From positions 2,994,501 to 3,058,500 of the forward strand of contig JAUFRC010000001.1 in NCBI GenBank assembly GCA_030410095.1: a stretch of DNA of 64,000 nucleotides. Reading direction: 5' to 3'. Under the pieces are notes generated by a model. The model saw only the letters and a list, made by a program, of their open reading frames with translations, had not been told where the DNA came from and made no database searches. The position numbers and the translations under genes were made by a program. Positions within the stretch are counted from its first letter, which is position 1. Every line of letters begins with the position of its first letter. Source of the stretch: Paracoccus cavernae. Its GTDB lineage: Bacteria; Pseudomonadota; Alphaproteobacteria; Rhodobacterales; Rhodobacteraceae. This document shows positions 1 through 16,953 of this stretch, piece by piece.

Positions 1-1130
1 CCGCTTCGGATGGAAAGCCTTTATCTTGGTTTCGACAAGTTTTATTGTATTGGCAAACAACGTTCCAGTCAGACCCAAAGTGCGGTCAAGATCATTTGTA
101 GCAATATCCACAAAAGTATCGCAGACGGAGGTAAGCCATCGTGAGTTCATATCCTCTGCGATCGTCTGGCCAAAGTTCTCCGTAATTCTATGGAATAAAG
201 TATTAGCAGTTGACGAGCTCGGATCCCGGCGCAGGGCAACGATCACGCATGCTAGTAGATGAGATATGCGTTTCTTTCCACCGAACTCTGGCTCAAGCTG
301 TCGAAAGTGCTCGACGATGTTTTTCGTCCGGCCCGCCCATACTTTGGTTTGTTTCCCGTAAATTACGCTATTCGCAAAGCCATCCAGATTACACTGCGGA
401 TTTGGTAGGTTAGCGCCTTGGTTCTCGAGGAAAGAAATTTGGAAATACTGGGGCCACTCGCTGCGAATACTGCGCTCGGCATCAAGAAACAGTTCTTTTG
501 ATCTTTTTCGTCAAACCCATAACCAGCGGAGGGTTCGTCAAGATATCCGAGTAAATCGAAATCGTCTTTAAAGATGTGGCGGATCCTGCTGACCTCTGAA
601 GGAGAAAGGTCATTCTTTCTGAAGATCGGGCGGGTTGCTTTTGCTGATCGAACTGTCGGCAAGGTGACTTTTATTCCAAGCTGGGAAACGTATGCATCGA
701 ACTCTTCTTCGAGGTTCTCTTGGCGCAACTTGACCTTTGCGAACTGGATGCAGTTGAAGGGGGCGGTTTGGGGCCAAAGGTGATGCTTAAGATTGGCTTC
801 GGCGTATCTGACAGAACGATCAAAGGGAATCGTCCTGTTTTCTAGGATGTCAAGCGCAATTGACGGTGTGAGATCCGGAATGCGAGGCTTGCTGTAATAG
901 TCATCGCTGTCCACGTTTTCGGTCCCGAACCGAAACATGTTGACTGCCGAGAGAAAGCGATCAAAAGGGTTGCGAATAACCGTGAACGATGGAAGATGCT
1001 GCCATTCTTCCGGAACTTCTCCTGCCACTGGCCCAGTGTGTGGACCAGAAAATGCCGAGCGGACCGAGGATCCGGCATTTTTCGTGAGGTGAATGAAGAC
1101 AATCTTATGATCGTTAAAGAGAAAATTCAT
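1..1130 (-). CDS. Sulfotransferase-like protein with long C-terminal extension, partial
   Basis: The N-terminal 210 or so residues look like a Sulfotransfer_2-type PAPS-dependent enzyme. There is a 5'-phosphosulfate loop (IHLTKNAGSS, residues 13-22) and a 3'-phosphate motif (RNPFDRFLSAV, about residues 52-62). The frame is interrupted near 496-499, where adding one base to the T run (A run on the coding strand) joins it to a frame that stays open for 160 codons and runs off the left edge. The protein is therefore longer than the usual 200-260 residue domain, and its extension (for example LENQGANLPNP, TLFANTIKLVETK) is not one I recognise. It overlaps the upstream gene by 17 nt, so the two are probably co-transcribed. 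A role in sulfating a surface polysaccharide is inferred from the family only. Confidence 0.7.
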
Positions 1131-1947
1131 CTATTGCTCGATCGGTTCCGAAAACTACAGAGCTGATATGCTTTGCCGTGTTCATGTCGTTATGAAAGAC
1201 CTCGTCCAAGTGAATGGAATCGACACTCAACGGGTTGCGTGGTGGGGACTTTGCTGCAGCGACTCTTTGATCGATAGCGATGCTTTCGATCATGCGCCTT
1301 TGGTGCTCTGATATGTCAATTCCCAACAAGTCCTCAACAAACGGAATTGCGTCTTCGGTGGGGCGCTCAATCACCCAAAGCGTCAACGGAGCCTTCGGAA
1401 AGGTCTTAGCTACTTTTTCGATGAGGGGCAGCCAAGAAATAGACTTCCCATCGAGGGTGCCACCATCCGCAACCGCGGAAAAGCTATGCTGAGGAACAAG
1501 CCCCAAATGTAGCGATACTCGGCAGCCCGCAAAGAACTGGCTTAGTCCATCCACTGCGGGTCCGACGTTTGCGTAAAGACCGGAGGTGCTAAAGACTGTA
1601 GCCTTATCGCAAAGAATCCCATGTGCTGAAATTACTACTTTGCGTGAGTGAGCTGGTAGTGAGACCTCACTGATGTGTTTGACATGCTCGCCTGACTTCG
1701 CGCCTACAATACCGGAGCGCATTGTGCGGCGGAACTCTGTGGGAGAGACCACGTGGGTACCGCTCTTGCGCAGGTCGTCGGTCAGGCTTTGGCTGACCTC
1801 TTCGATCAGCGTGGGAAAGACGTCGTGCACCCCAAAATGGATCTCGTACTCACGCTCCAGCGATGGCAGCTGGCTTGCGGCTATCGGAACGAGGGCCGAG
1901 GATGTGGGGCGCTGTGCTCTGGCCGAAAGGCGTGACGCGAAGCTCAT
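1114..1947 (-). CDS. Hypothetical protein, degenerate relative of the sulfotransferase-like protein at 2504-3382
   Basis: This is a complete 277-residue frame with no frameshift. I recognise no catalytic motif. By eye it aligns along its length with the protein encoded at 2504-3382. IHFGVHDVFPTLIEE matches LHLGAHKTATTHLQK at the start, RVSLHLGLVPQHSFSA matches VTVALSVRDPASFMVSA in the middle, and LTLWVIERPTEDAIPFV matches LVLWRYEDYGALRPQIL near the end. The K-T of the phosphosulfate loop is absent, so this copy is probably not a sulfotransferase. It may be a structural or regulatory homologue. It lies in the AT-richer left segment and overlaps the next gene. Confidence 0.6.
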   Translation of the reverse strand: MSFASRLSARAQRPTSSALVPIAASQLPSLEREYEIHFGVHDVFPTLIEEVSQSLTDDLRKSGTHVVSPTEFRRTMRSGIVGAKSGEHVKHISEVSLPAHSRKVVISAHGILCDKATVFSTSGLYANVGPAVDGLSQFFAGCRVSLHLGLVPQHSFSAVADGGTLDGKSISWLPLIEKVAKTFPKAPLTLWVIERPTEDAIPFVEDLLGIDISEHQRRMIESIAIDQRVAAAKSPPRNPLSVDSIHLDEVFHNDMNTAKHISSVVFGTDRAIDEFSL

Positions 1948-1966
1948 ACCTATTCCTCGTCGAACC

Positions 1967-2179
1967 CTAATTATTAGTGTCTGCTAACCCGCGTGAATGT
2001 TGGGCGGCGAGCTCATCATGTGCAACCTGCCGCAACGCTTGAGCAAACCCATCAAAGCCCGCAGCCTGTGCACAGGAAGCAGCGACCAAGCTATCTTGAA
2101 CGAGTGCGTTTAATGGGTTTGGGCTGTCGTGGCAATCCGTCGCGGCAAGCGACGGAAGCTCATCTTGAATTTGCTCCAT
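1967..2179 (-). CDS. Small hypothetical protein (70 aa)
   Basis: This is a short acidic, alanine-rich frame (begins MEQIQDELPSL, ends GLADTNN) just upstream of the 1114-1947 gene on the same strand. I chose the start at 2179 because an AAGGA Shine-Dalgarno lies 7 nt upstream. A longer start at 2299 has GAGGAGGA almost touching the ATG, which is too close. No domain is recognised. It could lead the minus-strand operon. It may also be non-coding, given its small size. Confidence 0.4.
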   Translation of the reverse strand: MEQIQDELPSLAATDCHDSPNPLNALVQDSLVAASCAQAAGFDGFAQALRQVAHDELAAQHSRGLADTNN

Positions 2180-2415
2180 CTGGCTGTCCTTTGCTACCCG
2201 ACCGCTGACCGACCGCATGTTGATCACTATATATATGCTCCTGATGGTCGTTTCCTGAAGCTTTTTCGGTGTTGGCTTTACGTCACGCGATCCGCTCATT
2301 CCTCCTCGATGGGTAGGCCCGCGCGCGGTTGGAAGTTCCGACACAAGTTATTGCTTTCGTGTGGACCAAATTAGAGCAGTTGGCGATTTAGTTTCGTCAT
2401 ATCAGCCGTAGGGGT
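2180..2415. other. AT-richer intergenic end of the putative island
   Basis: No convincing gene is present. The run TATATATA near 2229-2236 is a plausible -10 region for the minus-strand genes to the left, but I could not match it to a good -35. The composition is visibly poorer in GC than everything to the right of 2464. Confidence 0.4.
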
Positions 2416-2463
2416 GGTCTCCAAAACCGAGGGTCGTGGGTTCGAGTCCCTCTGCCCCTGCCA
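2416..2463 (+). pseudogene. tRNA-Trp 3' fragment, probable attachment site of an island
   Basis: The segment begins GGTCTCCAAAACCGA and ends GCCCCTGCCA. It matches the tRNA-Trp anticodon arm (anticodon CCA within CTCCAAA), variable loop, T-arm (GGTTCGAGTCC) and acceptor 3' strand with encoded CCA. The 5' acceptor strand and D-arm are missing: the preceding bases cannot form a D-arm. tRNA-Trp normally lies just upstream of secE in this group, which is where this lies. A 3' tRNA piece without the 5' half is the classic right-hand end of an element integrated in a tRNA gene, so the intact copy should be at the far left end of the island, outside the window. Confidence 0.75.
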
Positions 2464-2503
2464 GCCGCAAATCTTCTTCCAAGATGTTCGGGCTTTCGCG
2501 ACC

Positions 2504-3382
2504 ATGGCGCTGATATTGCATCTTGGGGCGCATAAGACCGCCACCACCCATCTCCAGAAATCCTTGCAGCTCGCAGTCGAGACTTTGGCCGAGGCCGGGA
2601 TTTATTATGCCGGACCCGATCTGCTGCGCACCGATCTGTGTCCGTTGGTCGACGGGGTGGGGGCCAAGGGGCCGCAGGGCCATGCCAAGGCCCAACGCGC
2701 GAGCGCGGTCCTCCATCAGGCCCAAGCCGATTTTCCCCATCTTCTGGTTTCGGACGAGAACCTTCTGGGCGGGACGATCGCATGGGGCTGTTCGACCGCA
2801 AGGGCCGGATCTATCCCTTGGCGGCGCCCCGACTGCAGCGCATCATCGCGCTGACGGGTGCCAAGGACGTGACGGTTGCGCTTTCGGTGCGCGATCCGGC
2901 GTCTTTCATGGTCTCGGCTTTCTCTCTCCAGATCACGCGCGGGCACGAGCTCGATATCCGTGACTATCTTTGCGGCCGAGATGTCGCCGCGCTCAGCTGG
3001 AGCGAGCTGGCAGAGCGTCTGCTGGGGGTCGAGGGGTCTCGCGGCTGGTGCTCTGGCGCTACGAGGATTACGGCGCTTTGCGGCCGCAGATCCTCGCGCG
3101 GCTTTGACGCCCGAGCTTGTTCCCGCGATCCCCGAACCGCCGCCCGCCAATATGGGGCTGACGCAGATGGCCTATGACTGGCTGATCGCGCGCGCCATGG
3201 AAGACAGCGATGCCGATCTGCGCAGTCTCGTGCGCGAGGCCTGGCGCAAATTCCCGAAAACCGGCGATCGCGCGGGGCTGCGCCTGCTCGAGGATGACGA
3301 ATACCGCCGCTCGGCCGAGGCCTATGCCGCCGACCTCGCCGCTTTGCGTGCCATGACGGGGGTCGAGTTTCTCGCGCCCTGA
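2504..3382 (+). CDS. Sulfotransferase-like family protein
   Basis: The product starts MALILHLGAHKTATTHLQ, with a phosphosulfate-loop motif GAHKTATT, and contains SVRDPASFMVSAF, VLWRYEDYG and a C-terminal MAYDWLIARAMEDSD segment. This layout occurs in small rhodobacteral proteins distantly related to sulfotransferases. Three -1 shifts must be repaired, near 2777, 3040 and 3095, giving about 293 residues. The ATG at 2504 is chosen because the family begins at the loop-bearing strand. It sits between the tRNA-Trp fragment and secE. Its GC content matches the core genome rather than the island. Substrate unknown. Confidence 0.65.
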
Positions 3383-3471
3383 GCAGGGCAATTGTGCCTC
3401 ATCGTCACAGGCGGGTTGAAAAGGCGGTGCACTCGGGTTATTTGACGCGCTGCAAAGCCAAAGGGAAATCC

Positions 3472-3666
3472 ATGACGATCCCGTCCAGTTCATCGGCCAG
3501 GTCCGCGCCGAAATCAGCAAGATCACTTGGCCGACCCGCCGCGAGGTCGTCACGACCACGATCATGGTCTTGATCATGGCGACGATCTGTTCGCTTTTCT
3601 TCTTCATGGTGGACTTCGGCATTCGTACGGGTCTTGGTGCAATTCTGGGTGCCGTCGGGTCCTAGG
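3472..3666 (+). CDS. secE: Preprotein translocase subunit SecE
   Basis: SecE clamps SecY in the inner-membrane Sec channel. After adding one base near 3476 the frame reads MTDPVQFIGQVRAE, then the conserved cytoplasmic motif KITWPTRREV, one transmembrane segment (TTTIMVLIMATICSLFFFM) and a short tail ending AVGS. At about 65 residues it is the short single-span type. It lies immediately before nusG, the normal partner. Without the repair no clean start exists, so the gene is easy to miss. Confidence 0.88.
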
Positions 3667-3832
3667 GCTTGCCATTTCGGGCCTTTGACGGTAAATCCCG
3701 CCAAACAGCCCGATCGCCGGCGTGCAACGATTCGCTCGTGCGCGCCGATTTCAATTTTGCCTTCGGGCATGGGTTGTCGAGAATTTGGGGCCGATCAGCA
3801 GGCTCCGGCAAGAAACAGGGGTTGATCGAAGC

Positions 3833-4372
3833 ATGGCAAAGCGTTGGTATTCGGTCAGTGTTCTGTCCAACTTCGAGAAGAAGGTCGCCGAGGCGATTCG
3901 TCTTGCAGCTGCCGAAAAGGGGCTGGAAGAGCAGATTGACGAAGTTCTGGTCCCCACCGAAGAGGTGATCGAGATTCGTCGCGGCAAGAAAGTGACCTCC
4001 GAGCGTCGCTTCATGCCGGGCTATGTGCTGGTGCACATGGAACTGTCGGATCGCACCTACCACCTCGTGAACTCGATCAACCGCGTGACCGGTTTCCTTG
4101 GCGCGCAGGGTCGGCCGATGCCGATGCGCGACGACGAGGTGAACGGCATCCTCAACCGCGGTGGCGCGGATGGTGTCGAGGTTGCGCCGCGCAACCTGAT
4201 CCGTTTCGAGGTTGGCGAGAAGGTCAATGTCACCGACGGTCCCTTCGAAGGGTTCTCGGGTTCGGTGGAAGAGGTTGATGATGCTGCTGGCCGCGTGAAG
4301 GTCACAGTGTCGATCTTCGGCCGGCCGACGCCGGTCGAGCTGGAATTCACGCAGATCTCCAAGGTCGTGTGA
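3833..4372 (+). CDS. nusG: Transcription termination/antitermination protein NusG
   Basis: NusG binds RNA polymerase and couples it to Rho and to the ribosome. The 179-residue product begins MAKRWYSVSVLSNFEKK and has the NGN domain with RRFMPGYVLVHM (about residues 60-71). It ends with a KOW domain that includes VGEKVNVTDGPFEGFSGSVEEV. The ATG at 3833 fits the family start; an upstream in-frame ATG at 3722 would add unrelated residues. It follows secE and precedes rplK. Confidence 0.97.
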   Translation: MAKRWYSVSVLSNFEKKVAEAIRLAAAEKGLEEQIDEVLVPTEEVIEIRRGKKVTSERRFMPGYVLVHMELSDRTYHLVNSINRVTGFLGAQGRPMPMRDDEVNGILNRGGADGVEVAPRNLIRFEVGEKVNVTDGPFEGFSGSVEEVDDAAGRVKVTVSIFGRPTPVELEFTQISKVV

Positions 4373-4456
4373 TAGTCGCGCGGAAGGCGTAAGCCGTACC
4401 GCTAAGTCGGGCCCCGGGTTTTCCCACAAGGGCATGATGATAAAGGAGTGGGCCAA

Positions 4457-4909
4457 ATGGCCAAGAAAGTAATCGGCAGCCTCAAGCTGCAAATCAAGGC
4501 GGGCCAAGCGAACCCGTCCCCGCCGGTCGGCCCCGCACTGGGCCAGCGCGGCATCAACATCATGGAATTCACCAAGGCGTTCAACGCCCGTACCCAAGAG
4601 ATGGAACAGGGCGTTCCGACTCCGGTGGTGATTACCTATTATGCCGACAAATCCTTCACTTTCGAGCTGAAGACCCCGCCGGCATCCTTCCTTCTGAAGC
4701 GTGCAGCCGGTCTGAAGCCGGTCGGCAAGCGCAACCGCGCTCGCGGCTCGGAAAAGCCGGGTCGTCTGGTTGCAGGTAGCGTGACCGTCGCTCAGATCCG
4801 TCAGATCGCAGAAGCCAAGGCGAAAGACCTTTCGGCCAATGACGTCGAAGCCGCAATGCAGATCATTCTGGGTTCCGCCCGTTCGATCGGTATCGAGGTG
4901 AAAGGGTAA
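4457..4909 (+). CDS. rplK: 50S ribosomal protein L11
   Basis: L11 forms the GTPase-associated centre with 23S rRNA and is needed for RelA activation. The 150-residue product starts [18 protein letters not shown], has the conserved [13 protein letters not shown] linker and the C-terminal RNA-binding domain ([28 protein letters not shown]). The start at 4457 has GGAG 9 nt upstream; an in-frame ATG three codons earlier is less typical. rplA begins 3 nt after its stop. Confidence 0.97.
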   Translation: MAKKVIGSLKLQIKAGQANPSPPVGPALGQRGINIMEFTKAFNARTQEMEQGVPTPVVITYYADKSFTFELKTPPASFLLKRAAGLKPVGKRNRARGSEKPGRLVAGSVTVAQIRQIAEAKAKDLSANDVEAAMQIILGSARSIGIEVKG

Positions 4910-4912
4910 GCC

Positions 4913-5610
4913 ATGGCGAAGATTTCCAAAAAACAAGCCGTTGCGAAGACCGCATTCGAAGGCAAAGCCAACCTCTCGGTTGAAGAAGCTGTTGCTCTGG
5001 TCAAAGGCGCTGCTCACGCGAAGTTCGACGAAACCGTCGAAATCGCGCTGAACCTCGGCGTTGACCCGCGTCACGCAGACCAGATGGTCCGCGGCGTCGT
5101 GACCCTGCCGAACGGCACGGGCAAATTCGTTCGCGTCGCTGTTTTCGCTCGCGGCCCCAAAGCCGACGAAGCAAAAGCAGCCGGTGCCGAGATCGTCGGT
5201 GCGGAAGACCTGATGGAGACCATCCAGTCGGGCAAGATCGAATTCGATCGCTGCATCGCCACCCCGGACATGATGCCGCTGGTCGGCCGTCTGGGCAAAA
5301 TCCTCGGCCCGCGCAACCTGATGCCGAACCCCAAAGTCGGCACCGTCACGATGGACGTGAAAGCGGCTGTCGAAGCGGCAAAAGGCGGCGAAGTTCAGTT
5401 CAAAGCTGAAAAAGCCGGTGTTGTTCATGCAGGCGTCGGCAAAGTCAGCTTCGACGAAGCCAAGCTGGCCGAAAACATCCGCGCATTCGTGGATGCGGTG
5501 AACCGCGCGAAGCCCTCGGGCGCGAAAGGGACTTACCTGAAAAAGTCTCGATCAGCTCGACCATGGGCCCGGGCGTTTCGCTTGACCTAGCGTCGTCTGT
5601 CGCGCAATAA
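4913..5610 (+). CDS. rplA: 50S ribosomal protein L1
   Basis: L1 binds the mobile L1 stalk and is the translational autorepressor of the L11-L1 mRNA in other bacteria. The product has the family signatures [12 protein letters not shown] and the C-terminal [16 protein letters not shown]. The last 20 or so codons need one base restored in the A run 5540-5544, after which the frame ends at 5608-5610 with 232 residues, the usual length. Unrepaired, the frame would end at 5590 with an aberrant tail. Confidence 0.95.
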
Positions 5611-5840
5611 GCGCAAAGAGTTTTGCTGGGGAGACCTGGCAAATGGCGGGGCTGACAAGCCCCGTCCTGTCCGAGACGGAGGGTGCGGGTTCCCCGCTTA
5701 ATGTCCTTCCTGAGATGGGATCAAGACCATTTTCCGACTTGTTTCGGGTGATCTTGGCACCGTCACGGACCCGAACCTGCGGCCCCCTCGGGGTGCAGGA
5801 TAGTGAGAGCCGGGGAAACCCCCATACTTGGAGTGAAACC
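5611..5840 (+). promoter_or_regulatory. rplJ leader: rplJ leader (L10 autoregulatory leader candidate)
   Basis: The 230-nt gap before rplJ is rich in complementary blocks: GGGTTCCCC, GCGGCCCCCTCGGGGTGC and GCCGGGGAAACCC, with GGGATCAAG and AGTGAGAG purine stretches like those of the kink-turn region bound by L10-(L12)4. Position and length fit the known L10 leader, but I did not fold it. A promoter inside it cannot be excluded. Confidence 0.5.
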
Positions 5841-6356
5841 GTGGATAGAGCGCAAAAAGAGCAAGTGGTCGAAGAACTCGGCCAGATCTTTGAAGCCTCT
5901 GGCGTCGTAGTGGTTGCCCGCTACGAGGGGATGACGGTTGCCGAAATGCAGGACCTGCGCGCGCAAATGCGTGAAGTTGGTGGGTCCGTTCGCGTTGCCA
6001 AGAACAGGCTCGCCAAGATTGCCCTGGACGGGAAGCCTTGCGGAAGCATTGCTACCTATCTGACGGGTATGACCGTGCTCGCTTTCTCCGAGGACCCGGT
6101 AGCTGCTGCCAAGGTCGCGGACAAATACGCCAAGGGTAACGACAAGTTCGTCATCCTCGGCGGTGCAATGGGCGACACGGCACTTGACCCGGCTGGCGTC
6201 AAAGCTGTCGCACAAATGCCGTCGCGTGAAGAGCTTATCGCTCAGATCGTGTCGAGCATCGGTGCACCGGCTTCGAACATCGCTGGCGCAATTGGCGCAC
6301 CTGCTTCGAACATCGCGGGCATCCTCACTACGCTCGAAGAGCGTGAGGCTGCATAA
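5841..6356 (+). CDS. rplJ: 50S ribosomal protein L10
   Basis: L10 is the base of the L7/L12 stalk. The start is GTG at 5841 with GGAG 8 nt upstream; an in-frame ATG at 5643 would translate the leader and is rejected. The 171-residue product begins [15 protein letters not shown] and has [11 protein letters not shown] and [10 protein letters not shown]. The C-terminal helix that docks L7/L12 carries a near-exact tandem duplication ([21 protein letters not shown]), which may add an L7/L12 binding segment. rplL follows after 67 nt. Confidence 0.95.
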   Translation: MDRAQKEQVVEELGQIFEASGVVVVARYEGMTVAEMQDLRAQMREVGGSVRVAKNRLAKIALDGKPCGSIATYLTGMTVLAFSEDPVAAAKVADKYAKGNDKFVILGGAMGDTALDPAGVKAVAQMPSREELIAQIVSSIGAPASNIAGAIGAPASNIAGILTTLEEREAA

Positions 6357-6423
6357 GGCAAACCAATTCCCGTCGTGGACTTGTAATCTCGACGTTGGAA
6401 CACTTAGATAAGAGAACGGAAAA

Positions 6424-6795
6424 ATGGCTGATCTTAAGAAACTCGCCGAAGAAATCGTTGGCCTGACCCTGCTGCAGGCTCAGGAACTGAAAACCATCCT
6501 GAAGGATGAGTACGGCATCGAGCCGGCTGCTGGTGGCGCCGTCATGATGGCTGGTCCGGCTGCAGCTGCTGAAGCAGTTGAAGAAAAGACCGAATTCGAC
6601 GTCGTTCTGACCGACGCTGGTGCGAACAAGATCAACGTGATCAAAGAAGTTCGCGCAATCACCGGTCTGGGCCTGAAAGAAGCTAAAGACCTGGTCGAAG
6701 CTGGCGGCAAAGTCAAAGAAGCAGCTGCTAAAGCAGAAGCTGAAGACATCAAAGCGAAGCTCGAAGCAGCTGGCGCTAAAGTCGAACTGAAATAA
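6424..6795 (+). CDS. rplL: 50S ribosomal protein L7/L12
   Basis: This is the multicopy stalk protein that recruits translation GTPases. The 123-residue acidic product starts [18 protein letters not shown], has an alanine-rich hinge (about residues 38-50) and the C-terminal domain EKTEFDVVL...KINVIKEVR...[12 protein letters not shown]. Length and domains are normal, and there is no frameshift. Confidence 0.98.
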   Translation: MADLKKLAEEIVGLTLLQAQELKTILKDEYGIEPAAGGAVMMAGPAAAAEAVEEKTEFDVVLTDAGANKINVIKEVRAITGLGLKEAKDLVEAGGKVKEAAAKAEAEDIKAKLEAAGAKVELK

Positions 6796-6850
6796 TTGAC
6801 CTAAAGGTCAATGTGAATAAGGCAGGGTCCGGGGTTCCTCGGTCCCTGCC
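6796..6850 (+). promoter_or_regulatory. Tandem hairpins between rplL and rpoB (attenuator/processing site)
   Basis: Two stem-loops follow the rplL stop. The first is TTGACC-TAAA-GGTCAA at 6796-6811. The second is GGCAGGG paired with CCCTGCC at 6821-6850. Neither has a long T tract, so partial attenuation or RNase processing that lowers rpoBC relative to rplJL is more likely than full termination. The rest of the gap to 7024 shows nothing clear. Confidence 0.6.
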
Positions 6851-7024
6851 GAACCTGTCTTGAAGGGCGGTTTTGGTTCAGACCTTCCTTCAGGGCATGT
6901 TCGGAGTTCGGGAGCCTCGCGGTGGGACGCGCGGCACGAATGGAGCTCCACCCCTCATTCGCCGCCTTGTGCTGACCGGGACCCGACGGGCAGGACAAGC
7001 GAAAGACGAAAGGTATGACCCCCT

Positions 7025-11175
<4,151 letters not shown>

Positions 11176-11227
11176 GGGCTTTTGCCCTCACCCTGCCTTC
11201 CTTCGCGCCACTCATTAGGAATTGAAA

Positions 11228-15443
<4,216 letters not shown>

Positions 15444-15467
15444 TCCCTCCGTCCGAATGAACTGGAA

Positions 15468-15495
15468 GGCCCGGAGGAAACTCCGGGCCTTTTTC
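15468..15495 (+). terminator. Intrinsic terminator after rpoC
   Basis: A perfect 9-bp stem GGCCCGGAG-GAAA-CTCCGGGCC with a GNRA loop is followed by TTTTTCCTTT. It lies 25 nt after the rpoC stop and closes the secE-rpoC transcription unit. Confidence 0.93.
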
Positions 15496-15561
15496 CTTTC
15501 CGGCGGGCAGGGAAGGGCGCGCGGCGATATGCGGTTTCGGGAACGGGCGCGCTTTCGCGCC

Positions 15562-16509
15562 TTACCTTTCTGCGCGTTCCTCGAGCAGGGCAGCGGTCGC
15601 GGCCGGATCGACGATCATTGCGCGTTTGGGATTGGCCGGATCGTCGACGATATGGGCCGGCAGCCCTTGATGCGTGATCCCCATCGTGCGCGCGATCGTG
15701 TCGTAATTGCGGTTGGGTTTGGGGCGCCGCAAGGTCAGCATCCGTGCCTTCATATCCTTGCACAGCACGCAGGTATGAAGCGCTGATCCTTCGACCCCCG
15801 CGATCACACGCGCATTGGCAAAGAATCCGACCTGTTCGGCGATGGGCAGGCCCTCGGGCGTGACGATCTTCCAGCCCTTGTCGCGCAGCCGCGCGGTCAG
15901 TTCGGCCTCGCCGTCGATATGGTAGAACCCGCCGGTGAAGGATTGCCGGGTGAGGTAGATCTTGTCCTCGCCCAGCCTGCCCTGAACGGTCGCGAGTGCG
16001 TCCTTTTGGCGGTAGTGGAAGTGGTCGGGGATGATATAGCCCGGCGCCGGAACCCAGATTTTCGCGAAACGCGTCGGTTGGCGCAGGATGAGATGGCGTT
16101 TGTGGGGGACCGACAGGAAGCGCAGGAGTTTATGCGACCATTCGGTCAGGTTGCGGCCCGCCGCCCAGACGATCCGCAGCTCGGATTCCTTGTAGGCCCA
16201 GAGCCGCGAGAGGGTCTCCAGCAGGAAATGCCCGTAATGATGCGAGATATAGCCGGCAAAGATGACCTCTTCGTCGATGAAGGCGACCGGCTCCCCGTTG
16301 GCGGCGGGCTCGCCCAGAAGGATGTTGCGGTAGCGTTCGAGCCCCGAGATGCGCACCGGCCTTGCGTCCTGATCGAGCACGCCCATCGGTTGGCCGCGCG
16401 GGATCTGGTAATCGTCGGCGGGATAGACGGTGCCGTTGCGGTAAGCGGTCAGCGGCAATTCGTAATCGGCAGGGTCGGAGGCGCTTCCAAGTCCGTAGGG
16501 CAGGTACAT
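15562..16509 (-). CDS. GT61-family glycosyltransferase
   Basis: The 315-residue product resembles the DUF563/GT61 family. The central HHYGHFLLETLSRLWAY and the C-terminal RVIAGVEGSALHTCVLC are the family's two most recognisable blocks. These enzymes transfer sugars in cell-surface glycan synthesis; the substrate cannot be told. I chose MYLPYGLG at 16509 because the 52 residues upstream in the same frame are Arg/Pro-rich and unlike the family. It is convergent with rpoC and divergent from rpsL, an isolated cargo gene between two essential operons. Confidence 0.8.
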   Translation of the reverse strand: MYLPYGLGSASDPADYELPLTAYRNGTVYPADDYQIPRGQPMGVLDQDARPVRISGLERYRNILLGEPAANGEPVAFIDEEVIFAGYISHHYGHFLLETLSRLWAYKESELRIVWAAGRNLTEWSHKLLRFLSVPHKRHLILRQPTRFAKIWVPAPGYIIPDHFHYRQKDALATVQGRLGEDKIYLTRQSFTGGFYHIDGEAELTARLRDKGWKIVTPEGLPIAEQVGFFANARVIAGVEGSALHTCVLCKDMKARMLTLRRPKPNRNYDTIARTMGITHQGLPAHIVDDPANPKRAMIVDPAATAALLEERAER

Positions 16510-16953
16510 TGATCTCTTTCGCAGCGGGCTTCCGGCGAGGCCGGTTGGTGTCGGGGCGATGCTTGTGCCGCCGGCATGGACGCAGATATAGCGAGTTCGC
16601 GCAACCTGTCGCGCAATTTGCGTATCCTCCGCGCCGCGTGGCCTCGCCGGATGCGGTTTCGCCACGGTTCGAGACCCGTCCCGACCCCGGGGGCGGCGGG
16701 GCAGGGGCGGCTGCTCCTGTTGACTCGGGGCGGAATCTTTCTATATGCGCATCACCCGGAGAGAGTCTCAGTTCCGGGGCCCAGAACCAACATGGTCAAA
16801 GTTTGGGTTAATTACCCGGATTTTCTGGAATTCCCGTCCATTCTCTTTCGAGAATCGGATGGGTTTGGCGTTTTGCAATCTGTGCAGAACGCTGTCGAGA
16901 AGTGGCGCAGTCATCCGGCTGCGAGTATTGACGAAAGCAAGACGGGGAACCGA
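16510..16953. other. Upstream region of the rpsL operon
   Basis: This 444-nt region holds no gene I can support; the frames open here are extensions of rpsL or noise. It contains the promoter described at 16720-16747 and a roughly 200-nt transcribed leader. For the minus-strand gene at 15562-16509, no clear promoter was seen. Confidence 0.5.
16720..16747 (+). promoter_or_regulatory. Sigma-70 type promoter of rpsL-rpsG-fusA-tuf
   Basis: TTGACT (16720-16725), a 16-nt spacer and TATATG (16742-16747) make a good housekeeping promoter. It predicts a leader of about 200 nt before rpsL. This is a visual match only. Confidence 0.6.

Noticed and set aside
3662..5428. A 588-codon minus-strand frame across nusG, rplK and rplA
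   Set aside because: It is antisense to three well-identified genes and has no recognisable domain.
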